64,000 nucleotides of DNA, taken from NCBI GenBank assembly GCA_963931865.1, contig OZ007515.1:6694493-6758492 (forward strand), written 5' to 3'. The notes under the pieces were generated by a model that was given only the letters and a program-made list of their open reading frames with translations, did no database searches and was not told where the DNA came from. Shown here in pieces: positions 32,905-44,200 of the stretch; the first letter of the stretch is position 1, and every line of letters begins with the position of its first letter. The position numbers and the translations under genes were made by a program. The stretch comes from Axinella damicornis (Eukaryota > Porifera > Demospongiae > Axinellida > Axinellidae).

Positions 32905-33300
32905 GAGAACACGGTAGCGTTCTCTATTTAGGGATGGGCAAGGAAATTTTAATTTACCATACTGATGTACTAGCAAGAAAACAGCCAAAGAAGCTACAAA
33001 CCCCCAAACCACAAAGAATGATACTGCCTAGCAGTTCACAAAAACACTCGCAAATGTACCTAGAGTACGCAGGAGTTGATAACCAAGTCGCTGAAAAGTC
33101 CAATTTCGTCATCTTCTTCTTTCTTATACAGAACTTCTGTCAAGGATAGCCTACGAACTAAACCATGTCTTGAGCTAATTTACGCACAGGGCAACACCGC
33201 TATCGCCGCAGTACTCGCCATTACCTCTTTTGTCTGCAAACTGGCAAGACCAGCAGTTTTGGCTAGCTACAATTCTATGAAATACCATTATTGAGGCAAC
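32905..33300 (-). mobile_element. AGAGAACGCTACC repeat, copy 1
   Basis: The end reads AGAGAACACGGTAGCGTTCT followed by ATTTAGGGATGG. Similar sequence occurs reversed at 53790-54065, 58360-58965 and 60090-60232, sharing TGGTTTGGGG, TTCCTGCTRGTGCATCAGTA and AGGTACGTTTGCGAGTG. Lies downstream of the last certain syntaxin exon. Confidence 0.65.
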
Positions 33301-33670
33301 CAGAGGTCACGCGTTCGGGCTGCCAATTGCGCATGCGCAGTTCACATGCAAGCGCACATTGTGTTCTTTTTGCTTCTGATGGCTGCATTTGAGACTGTCA
33401 CACTGAATCCTTGTCAATGCATCATCTGGGGCTCACTACTGCTGAGAGTTTTCTACCAACCTGTTCTTATCATGACTATGCCATTGTGGGGCGTGGCTTT
33501 CTTTTCGTGACATGCAGAACATGTACCAATAACTGACCAGAACTGTGGAGTTTTGAACTTAATAATTATTACTTGCCATTGCAAGTACGCCACCTATAAT
33601 TATGACTGTCATCAAGGTCTCCGATCTGATGAAGGGTAAATGTCCCACCCCCTCCCAAAGACAATAATAA

Positions 33671-34283
33671 CTAGAGGTGTTCATAGAACACATACCCCAC
33701 GCGGAACGTCTACAGGATACAGTGCAGCTGCAGTCGATGTGACATCTCTGCCGATGCGCATCAAACAGGTGCTAGCGCGTATACTGTGTTTGTGTATGGC
33801 CATATCCAAGGTGTGGGAGTGACCGCTTACGTATATACGGCAACGTGCATATTGTGAAGCTGAAGAGGTGGGGCCAAATGTTACGAATAATAGGAAATAG
33901 CTGGAAAAAAAACAGCGTAAACAATAGTCACATAAATCGCGGGAAAGTACTGTTTCCTAGCGGTCGTCTCAAAGCATGAAGTTTCCAAATGCACTACGTG
34001 TCCTGTTCTTGATGAGGTCACAAAGAGGTGGAGCTAATGTTATGAATAGTTATGAAAAGTAGGAAACAGCCGAAATACAGTGAAATGAAGCACCTTTGAC
34101 GTCAGGTACACATACGTAGAGCATTTTTTTGCTATTTGCTATTGTTGACTCTCTTTCGATGGTTTGTGAAGGTCTGTGGCGAGATTTCAAAATTTTTTTT
34201 GCAGACAGACAGATGACAGACAGACTGACAGACGAAACGATTGCTTAACCCCGACCCCGCTTCGCGCATGCGCACGCGGGGTA
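33671..34283 (+). mobile_element. about 610-bp dispersed repeat, copy 2
   Basis: Direct, diverged copy of 28519-29141 with the same start (CTAGAGGTGTTCATAGAACA) and the same GC-rich end (GCGCACGCGGGGTAA). Confidence 0.75.
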
Positions 34284-34469
34284 AAAATCATGAGAGACTG
34301 TCATAGCTTTCCTTTGTTGACATGGTGATTAGGTAAAATCTGACATCAGGGCATAGCTAGCTACATCCAGTACCCCTGTACCCTTACGGTGATGTTGCAC
34401 ATACCATGACTAATAAATACACTACACATTTCATGCACTCGAAAAAGTGCACTAACTATAGAAAAATTT

Positions 34470-34660
34470 AGTGATGGCGTGTTATGATAATTTTCAAAAA
34501 ACCTAAGAAACAAGGAATGGCATTAGCCATCCTCAGTCCCATCCCATCCCTAAATTCTGCATGGGATGGGACTGAGGCTGGCTATAATGGCATTCCTTGT
34601 TTCTTAGGTTTTTCGAGAGGAACAATATGACACGCCATCACTAAGTCCTTTTTGAGAAAA
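34470..34660. mobile_element. long-TIR hairpin element, copy 1 (TAGTGATGGCGTG family)
   Basis: The outer arms TTTAGTGATGGCGTG and CACGCCATCACTAA and the inner arms CCTAAGAAACAAGGAATGGC and GCATTCCTTGTTTCTTAGG enclose a CAGTCCCATCCCAT/ATGGGATGGGACTG stem. Related copies lie at 52634-52833 and 57846-58076. Confidence 0.8.
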
Positions 34661-34675
34661 AGTATTTGTGAATAT

Positions 34676-35112
34676 GTGACCCTCTCTGGGAAACTGACCA
34701 TCTGGTACGTTTTGTGATTGTTACACCACCAAAGAGCCCATTCGTTGCTGATCACAGCGGTACTCTTATCTTTCAAATCGGACTTACGTACCTTTCCAGG
34801 AGTTATGGGCGTCTAAGTGTGGTCAATATTACGTCTATTTCAATTGACCTGGCAATTAAAACATTGTATAAATCCGTAACGTGTGGGGCTTCCAGTCTGC
34901 CATGTGAGATAACAACAGCACACAACTGTGTACTGGAAGCTCTAGTTACAGAGTGGAAGCCCTTCATGTTCACTTGCTGTGAGCGTTACATGTAGAAGTA
35001 TAGCGTACGATCGAAATATGCACACACAAAGCACTGTTAAGCTTAAGCTTGTGTAACATAATATATTCAATGTTTATCCTAAATGGTCGATTTTCCAAGA
35101 GAGGGTCACATA
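34676..35112. mobile_element. 437-bp TIR element (TGTGACCCTCTCT)
   Basis: TGTGACCCTCTCTGGGAAAC is mirrored by TTTTCCAAGAGAGGGTCACA. The interior has an open frame of 93 codons that does not look conserved. Confidence 0.7.
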
Positions 35113-35523
35113 ATGCTATTTTCAAAATTAACCAAATGTAATACTGCCCAACCCTAACGGCAGTCAGGCTACAAAATGTATTGCTCACTGCTCTTGGAGT
35201 TCAATATACTGTGATTACTGTAGTAGGATAATTTTGTGTAGGGTGAGTTCAAGGCTAAGAAACCCCGAGTATTCTGGGTGAATACAGAATGTACTTCTGT
35301 ACACAGCTGCTGCAGAATGGAAAATGTTACAGTCAATTTGTTTCCATAGAGCCGACATAAATATGACACTGAACCGATCTATCTCTCCACAGATTTGTTG
35401 CATCTGCTGAACAGCTAATTGAGAACAGCAGCTACTGTACTTCACAAGACTGTTGTGTAGCTTGACAATCGTGTGAACATCAGCTATATCATTTCTCATC
35501 ACATTACTCCACCCCCCAAAACC

Positions 35524-35691
35524 AACATTAATTTGTGGTGTTGCCATGGTGACAATGACGTCACAACTAATTAGGTCCAAATATGCAGTTCTAGCTGTAT
35601 CAGCTAAGTATACTTAGCTGATACAGAGAAACTGCATATTTGGACCTAATTAGTGTGATGTCATTGTCACCATGGCAACACCACAAATTAT
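35524..35691. mobile_element. 168-bp foldback with arms of about 75 bp
   Basis: TAATTTGTGGTGTTGCCATG, TGACAATGACGTCACA and AATTAGGTCCAAATATGCAG are each mirrored on the other side of a TAAGTATACTTA centre. Nearly perfect. Confidence 0.85.
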
Positions 35692-35971
35692 TGTTCGTTT
35701 TGGGATAGTTCTACATACCTCATTCACAGTTAAAGTTTGGCAACATGTACTCAATGTGCCCCTTGTCCTCCACTAGAAGCTGCTCAATTCTTGATTTCTC
35801 GTTTTTGGAAGTTAGGGTGACTGCTGGAAATCTTTCTCAGGCTCAGGCGTCTCGTTCGGAGGAGATCTTCATTTGGCCATTAGGTATCGTCAGGTTTGGC
35901 TTCCCCTTCACATTGGCATTCCCCCTAATGAATCAGGTGGCCTTCTTGTTGAGGTCTTCACTCGCTCGCAG

Positions 35972-36040
35972 TATGCGAGATTGCTGGTACTTGCCTTACT
36001 TGCTCTCTGGCCGATCTCGCTATCATTCTCAAAGAATTGA
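35972..36040 (+). CDS. candidate tail-anchor exon of the syntaxin gene
   Basis: After an acceptor-like CTTCACTCGCTCGCAG, a phase-0 frame reads YARLLVLALLALWPISLSFS, then KN and a stop. Joined to the preceding ...HEKK it would give the expected basic residues, a hydrophobic stretch of about 16 residues and a very short lumenal tail. Phase and position fit, but the sequence has no recognisable STX1 anchor identity and the intron would be 3.4 kb. The same bases lie in another long open frame. Treat as a hypothesis. Confidence 0.25.
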   Translation, partial: YARLLVLALLALWPISLSFSKN

Positions 36041-36189
36041 TACCTCCAGTCACGCTGTCTGACGTGCCTATCATCATGGCAGCAAGCTCTGCAGCCGATT
36101 TGTTTCTCCTAAGTTAAGCTGCTTTGTGAGCTGGAAACACGAAAAGACCTACAGAAACTTTGCCCAATTATCACAGTCTTAATAATTAC

Positions 36190-36881
36190 GCTCAGCCATC
36201 TATTTGATGCTCTTGTACGACCAGTCCTGGAATACGGTTGTGAGACTTGGGGGCAGAAGAGATAGAAAAAGTGCACCGCAAATTTATAAAGTTTGCGCTA
36301 CATGTAGGTCTACCAAGTTCAGCAGCAAATCTCGCGGTTTACGGAGGAATAGGCAGAACACCACTAGACGTTAGACGAAATGTGCTAATGGTTAAGTACT
36401 GGCTGAGACTGGCAACAGATCGGGAAATTTCTCCTTACCTCAGTGAAGCCTACCTGGAATCGCTGTTCTCCTTGGGCAGTACATATTAAAGAGGTGTTAG
36501 AGAGGGCAGGATTCGCTGAAATCTGGCTAAATCCTCAGGTAGTGGATCAGCGTGCATTCATCAATAACCTCCTTTAAAGACTTCTAGATCAGTACACACA
36601 GTCATGGCAGAGTGAGCTAAGGAACACAACAGGGAAACTAAGACTGTACAAGTTATTTAAAAGAAACCTAGCTCCTGAAGCCTATCTAACCTTACCTTCG
36701 TATCTCAGAATACCAATAAGCAAATTAAGAGCGAGTGCACATGCCTTGAGGTACACAATGCCCTCACCAATACCCGTGGACCAAAGAACATGCTGGGTCT
36801 GCAACAACACAGAAATCGAACACTTCATGTTCTCTTGTAAACTGTATGCGGAACGCTCTTCCGTACTAGCTATTAAAATAT
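36190..36881 (+). pseudogene. decayed non-LTR retrotransposon 3' coding fragment
   Basis: The plus-strand frames read DALVRPVLEYGCETWG, VHRKFIKFALHVGLP, ANLAVYGGIGRTPLDVRRNV and, after frameshifts, RLYKLFKRNLAPEAYLTLPS and QRTCWVCNNTEIEHFMFSCK. This is the thumb/linker and C-terminal CCHC-like region of an animal LINE. It is distinct from the LINE at 1247. The 3' end is broken at 36882 by insertion of the next element. Confidence 0.75.
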
Positions 36882-37372
36882 TGTACTGAACTGAACTGAA
36901 TTTATTTTGTCACACAATGACAGGGTTACACAAAAGGTTGACCTATACGAGTGCTCCCCTTACACATACAAACATAGACTAAAGGAAAAGCAAGGAAAAT
37001 AAGCTTTACTGAATGAGTAAAGCGCTATACTAATTTAGTGGGTTAAAAGAACTTATACAACTTATACTTAAAGGAAGGCAATGAATGAGCAGAACAATAT
37101 CTAAGGGTAACGAATTCCAAACAAAGGGACTATTAACAAAAAAAGAAAATCTAAATGCATTAATACTGATAAACTATGGGATCTAGTTGATATATAGATG
37201 GGTTAAAACTATAGTAATTATCAAAACAGATACAGTCCAGATTGTTAATAATTTTGTATACCTGGCAGCAGCTCAGGATGCATGGTTCTCCTTGTGCTGA
37301 GGGGCTTCCAGCCAAGGTGGGTGCAGGCATCTTCACATGTTCGTGACCAAGAATGACTTTGCTGGGACCAGT
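36882..37372 (-). mobile_element. 3' end of a LINE of the same family as 1247-3890
   Basis: Almost identical to 1244-1750 (same 3' region and the last RT codons [23 protein letters not shown]), with a short internal deletion near 37167. It ends at 36885-36902 in TTCAG units, so it is a strongly 5'-truncated copy. It interrupts the LINE fragment at 36190-36881. Confidence 0.88.
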
Positions 37373-37880
37373 TGTACACTGAATCACTCCTTTCTCCACC
37401 TTGGTACTTTAGACAAGTTTTTATTTGTGTGGTCAGTGAACGATAAGAAATTACTCCATTTGTTAGGTTCGTTTACATACAAGGCTTTCAAGCATATAAT
37501 AATATAGGTCTGCTCAATTACAAGGTTAAACCGCAGCCCACCACCAACTCATCACATTCATGTACACACTTATGCTGTGAATAATGGGCCTTTTGGCCTT
37601 TATTGTCAATATACTCGATCGAGTCCAGATCGAACGTGGGAACGACAGCTTCATCATCAGTGTCTGCATCATCCTCTGTCATCGCTAGAAGTCCAGCTAA
37701 ATCAACGGGCTCATCTTGCTCCACGTCGGTACAATTGCACCTCGATTTCAGCCGCACTGGCGGTACCACTGCCAGATTCTCTTTCACTCCCTTGCCTTCT
37801 TTGGACTCAGATCCAGCTGTCTCTTCCTCGCAGTCTTCCGTGGCATCTCTTCAGAGACAGGAACCCAGACAAGCTAGCAC

Positions 37881-37998
37881 TATTTCGCGGCAAACAAGCG
37901 GCAGTCTTGGTATGACGTCACTAACCGGTTAAAATTATTTTAACCGGTTAGTGACGTCATACCAAGACTGCCGCGTGTTTGCCGCGAAATACCGGTAG
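37881..37998. mobile_element. 118-bp foldback
   Basis: TTTCGCGGCAAACAAGCGGC, TTGGTATGACGTCACTAACC and GGTTAAAAT are mirrored around a short AT centre. The arms are about 55 bp with very few mismatches. It lies 205 bp beyond the SLX9 stop codon. Confidence 0.85.
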
Positions 37999-38202
37999 TG
38001 ATTATTTTAACCGGATAGAGAATTTCGAGCGCTATAGTATGGTAAAAAAAATGAAGTGCATATGGCATTCCGATCAAAAGTTACGCTAAATTTTTGGAAG
38101 TACATGCCTGGTTGCGCTATACATTACATGCATTGGTGTGCAGTCATAAAAAATCATGTGAGCTGGCAGCAATATACATAGTACAGCACAAAAGTAGATT
38201 CT

Positions 38203-41200
38203 TCAAGTCATTCCTCTTGCTACTGCATTGCATACATGCTGGGCAATTGCTCCCAGGGGGTCCTCTTTAAATGCAGGGTGTGCAAGAACAGTCTGGAAAT
38301 GGTCGTACTCACTCAGCCTAAAGAATGAAAGTCAGTATAAATAAATACGTTCATACAACAGGATGCCACCTCTGAGGAAGAGTTAATCACCGTATGTGTA
38401 CTCAAAAGCCTATCCTAGGCACATACCAGGGGTTGCATGTAAAACGCGGAACGTGGAATGGAATGGAACATAGAATGGAATGGAACGTGGAACGGATGTA
38501 AAATGTCCTAATAAGCCTAATAAGCGTGTTAAGGCTAATCAAGGTGGGCGTTGAGCAAGCCTGCGGGTGCATGCAGTAGTTGGCATAGACAGTGAAAGAG
38601 TCGAGTCAAGGGAGATGGTGACTGATGACAATCGTCGCGCGAGTGACAACCTGGCTACGCGAGACTACCCGTCACTACAGGTTGTTATGCCCTGGGCCTG
38701 GATAGAGAATGTCATGAATGTTAACATGCAGTTGACCGATCAGCGAAGTGACACAGGGCTATTGTCTTCTGACGAATATTAAAGCACGAGCAGGATCACT
38801 AGAGTAAGCAGTATGAACGTGTACTGTGCTAGTGCTATAGACCTAGCTGTGCTGCTATGCTGGCCCGAAGACCGTAATTATAGCCCTGCTTCACTCGGAT
38901 GGCATAGTCATGTAGCTAACATCTTGTTGTCTACTGTGAACTTCTCACATCCAGGGCATACAACCTGCCGGTAGTCTCGCGTGGTCAGGTGCCTAGGCTG
39001 AGATCTCTCTCGTGATATGATTGTCACCATGAATGTGTGACTCGACTGCGTGAGACTTCACTCGCGCCAGCTCCAATTAATACCCACCTTAATTAATACG
39101 CTTATTGGACTCATTACAACATTTTACATCCGTTCCATGTTCCATTCTACGTTCCGCATTTTACATGCAACCGATACCAGGCACCACAAGCAACATTTCA
39201 GATTGTGGGGATGAGCTGGGATACCAGGGGGCCTCACAGAAATCCATATAGGCTTACAAGTGTTTTATGTAGCACAATAAAGCAATTATTAAATACTCTG
39301 AAAGTTGGTGCTAGTTTCCAAATAAGGCATGTCGCTGCTATTAGACCGTGGTGAAGCCTAGTTCCCAGGCCATTCCCCCCTGCAGTATTTGATCACTCGC
39401 AGTATGCAAAAACGGCATGATGTCACCAGGTATAAACTGGCTCAAAAGTGGCAGGTGAGGATATGGGGCCACAGTTACCAAATTGCCAGATGCAATCCCC
39501 CTTTTTGCCTTGACCTGTGAACCAACAACCAACCATGACGTCATAATAATGTGTGTGTAGTATATGGAGGTATATGGTCCAAGAAATAAGATATACGGGG
39601 GTGCACGAGTAATGGACACGTGCAATGAAGGTTGACGAACGCGTTGACGATCCGAGGCCGTGGAAGAAGCGTGTCCTCCTACCAAGAAGCTCTGCAGTTG
39701 TGGGGCAGATCTCTCATCACTGAGCGTATATCACGTCAGAAAACACTTGGCTGGGTCGAATCACTTGAAGGTACAGGCAGCGAGTGGGCTGCGGGCACCA
39801 TGTCCACCAAGAAGACACCTGTATTGCAGCACCCGTGTGCAGAGCTGAAATTGAGGTAGCAAGAGGGCCTAGGGGGGGATAGGGAGGCGGTTTTGACGGC
39901 ATAAAGGCCAGAATCCCTGCAAGTACCAAATTGCCACTCCGAGTACTTTTTTTGCCTGAGGGTAGAAACAACCAACCAACTAAAGTGGCATTGCGTCCGG
40001 CAATTTGGTAACTGTGGCCCTGTTGGGTGAGAACACTTCTAATCCGGATTCTAATCCAGTTTTAAGTAACCCGGTTTAGTAGTACAAACGTAGCTCATGA
40101 CTCTAACCGCACAACGGAGACGGCACAGTCAGAATTTTTGCACATTATAAGTCAACCAGTAGTGAAATGTACTCCTACTCTGTGTCTACGGCAGCATGTC
40201 CTTCATGATAACAAAAGAACAATTAGAGTAGCCCACTCACAACATGACATAACAACCATCCCTGATTCTCCATCAAGAAGGGCTAGGGTTTATCTAAACT
40301 ACATCAAACTTCCTGACACTACCTGTCACACAAGTGACTATAGTCTCGGTCCTAGATGCGGTCCGTGCTGGGGTGGGTCTGGGTCTGGGGCCGAGACTAC
40401 AGTGTCTAGAGCTGCACAGCAGTAGCTAGCCACAAGGAAGTTTGCACAGACCAACAGGAAGTTATGCAACACATAACTCACAGCATTGTCTGGTGCAATT
40501 TGCTTTGACTAGTGTCTCCTGCTGGCTTCGTCCTGTGGTAGGATGAGGTTATAATGTAGGAGTGAATTCCAATTTCAATACCAGATTTTGTAAGCTACTT
40601 TGTCCCAGGGAGCCACACTATATTAAGTTGCCAGACGCAAAGCCACTTTAGTTGGTTGGTTGTTTCTTCTCTAAGGCTAAAGAGCACTCGAGTAGCAGTT
40701 TGGTACTTGCTAGCCTTTTATGCTGTCCCTATCCATTGTGTCCCTACGCATCTCTCCCTACCTCCATTTTCAGCTCTGCACGGACACAGCTCCACAGGAG
40801 TGTTTTCAATCAGTGAAAAAGGATCAAGCATCCCCAGTCATGTGCCTTGAGCCAGCCATACTAGTGTTTTCCGATGAGACAGTAATTGAGTGAGGAGAGA
40901 TCGACCCCAAACTTTCTTGGTAGGAGGTGATTCTTTCTTGCCAACATGCCCGAGTGCTCATCAACATTATGGTAAGCACGTGTCCTCTACCCTTGCACAT
41001 CTATTAATTGGACAGTATACCTCCATATACGTACTATGCATATGATGTCATGGTTGGTTGATTGGCTCAGGGGAAAAAGGGGGGTTGCATCGGGGAAAAA
41101 AAAAGAACTGTGGCCTGTGCTTCGCCCGCTACACCTTACATTGGTGTGGTCTACACCACAGTAATGAGGGCATACATGTATCAAACGGACAATCTATATC

Positions 41201-44200
41201 TGTCCATCAAACTGCTACCAGCATTTTGCTATCATTGTGAGACGTCGGATACAAGTATGATGCAGGTATCGTACCCAGTCCCAGCGGCTGATGTGGGTGT
41301 CAGTGTGGGTAGTGCAGCAGCAAGAGGCTGCATGTCCCCCACCACCACGGTCTTCTTCCTTCGCTCAGCCTTAATAGCAGTCTCCTGGGCCTTACGACAC
41401 ACTTCAATCTCTAGAGGGAAGGGATGTACAACAATTAGTTCCCTAGGCACCCCCTAAATGGTGTAAGAAAAGGCATGAAAGACACAACACTGCACACCTT
41501 GACTAAAACCCAACAAAAGCTAATCATCGTCGTGAGATTGGTCAAACCTCTGCAGCAGGGGATCTATCACACAAAGCAGCAGGACCACATGTAAAGTATT
41601 TAGCAGACAAACAGAAAATCAACGTGTGGTATCCTGTGAGTTACCCTCTGAGAACTACCTCTTGTTACAATGTATGTACATACTAAGTACTGTATACAGT
41701 ACCATCCTCTCTCAATAATACACCCCCTTTGACTCTTTAATCTCCAAGTAGGTACATTCCATTCGTTCATAGTAAGTGTCTTCTAGAATACCTCAATATG
41801 TATAGTGCATACACATGCTCGGTATAATGTGTGAGCTGTATGAATCATATTTTGTACCTGAGTAGAGCCTCCACTATCCAGATGCAGTTTACCGTGTAAC
41901 CTCGTTCCTAGGCCCGAGAAGTGAGGGTGTGGCTGCTATTTACACCATCGTATTCTTTATAGTGCCTTAGCATCAGCTGGAAACAGTGTGTCAGCTTAGA
42001 GAGAAGCTTGGTTGTACAGACTAATGAGGCTGCACTGAAGTAGTGTCCATAGCGAATTTCTCGACTGGGGTGAATCTCAGCGATTCCCACATGCAACACC
42101 TCTATATGTACTGTAAATGTGTCATACGCCATGCTGTAAGTCACTTGCAGTGCTTATTTTTTGCGTACTATACACACTTCAATTAGCTAAAGTATGCAAA
42201 GAAAGCTTCTGGAGTTCTTTATAGGCAGACATACATAACTCAATCGCAACAATGTTTGCTTTCTACAAAATGTACATTGCTAGGCCCTTAAATGTTGATA
42301 ATTATAACCTGTTACCCTATGCACGCACGCCCAACAGGGGTAAAGCAATGCCTTCATGTCTGCCTGTTTGTAAGTCTGCATTTCTGTTGGCAAATGCTTC
42401 AAGCAGGTTAGCTAAGGTAATCATACTGGAATGATTCTACACCTCATGCAAGTCAAGGTGTTTCTTTCCGCTAGTACATGTAATTAGTTTCCTGACTTCA
42501 TCCCTTTCAAAATCACTCGTGATAGTTAGTGCGTGACCTTCCTTGTAGTTGGGGGCCTGATTGAGCCCCACATAGAATGTCAGCTGTGTCTGTCGACATA
42601 TTTCGGTATGATTGTATGTCCTACAGTAAATACGCACTTCCACCAATAACCATGCCCTTTCCTGTGTAAGGTCACCTTGAGAAAATGTTTCCAGGGTGTG
42701 TCATCATTCACGTGCAGCGTACGTAGGCACATCAAAACTACCTAGTATAACATTAGTCTCATCTCCAGACCCTCCACACGCAGGGCCGGCGCGGCCGGTA
42801 CGGCCGGTACGGTTTTGGCCGTACCACTTTTTAGTCGCCTAGGTAGCTACCTCTGGTGGACTGTTCATAGCTCGTGTCTCAGTCACGCCTTGTTGAGGTA
42901 CGTGTCTTACAGTCTCCAGATCCAAGTCGCTGTGGCATTGTTGAAGTAGACTGTTTATATAGTTCGTGTCTTCTCAAATTCGCAGCGAACTCGTCTATGT
43001 GGGGCTGGCTCGCTCACGCTCGCCCTAATTAGTAGGCGTGGGCTACTGGTATACCTTCCGCGTCCTAGAAGTTATGTGCGCAAAGCGCGCATTATCGTGA
43101 CATCTCCATTCCACCAAGGATAATTAAAACGGAACGTGGATTGGAAACGGCAATATAAATTTATTACGTAATCCGCGTTGCGCTTACTTTGTGTTAGGTT
43201 ATCTTGACCAAGGAAGCACCCAGAGAGATGAAACTACTTGCTATCGATGCTTGTGTTGTTACTGCATTAGGCTATTGAGTTTCTTTGCCCTCGTAAGAAC
43301 GGAAGCTAGGTACGCAGCGTCTCTGTCATTAAATTGGGCCTGTGACACGTGATTACTTATGTTAGGTTATCTCGACAAAGAAAGCACCCAGCGATATGAA
43401 ACGACTTGCTGTCAATGCTTCTGTGGTTGCTACATTAGGCTATTGAGTTTCAGTCTGATCTGGGAGCGAGGCTAACGCCTGCGCGCGCAGCACGGATTGT
43501 GACATTATTTTGTATTGCTGTTTCCAATCCACGGTTCCGTTTTAATTATCCTTGATTCCACCTCGACGGTCACGGATGACACGGAAAGCAGAAAGCAGTT
43601 ACAGTGCAGTGCAAAGCACGAAGGTGCCATGAGAGCCCATCCAGACAACTGAAAAATGAAGGTGAAAATTTTTCCGCGCTTCGCGCGGACAGATCAACAC
43701 TTCACGCCTCTATTCACCACCTTCACCAGTGGCCGTACCACTCCAAAATAGCTCGTGCCGGCGCTGACACGCTACCATAGGAAAAATCAGAGAGAAAGGA
43801 AGGTCTGGTAAATGGGCTTACTAGTAAGCAGAGGAGTATAGGGAATCCCAACAGATGCACATCAAATAGCGACATACGAGCATGTTAATTCTCACTGTGG
43901 CCCCGCACAAGCAGCTACACTTTGACATCCCTCCTTTCCGATTTATCGGACGGGGCATGGAGGGTCTGGGGACTAGGCTAGTGTAAGCCTTGCCAAATCC
44001 CTCAGGATCAGTTTAAGGCGTGCAGGAATGGAAATGCAGATATACCCATGCTGTACTCATAATCAATGCCCTATACATGTATGTAGATTAATTTGACCTA
44101 TGTACTTAGGTACAGTAGGTAGGTAGTGTATGAGTGGGCCAGTTCAACAAATGACTCACTCATGTACTAGCCTTGTTCCCAGGCCTACCCCGTTTTTTCT

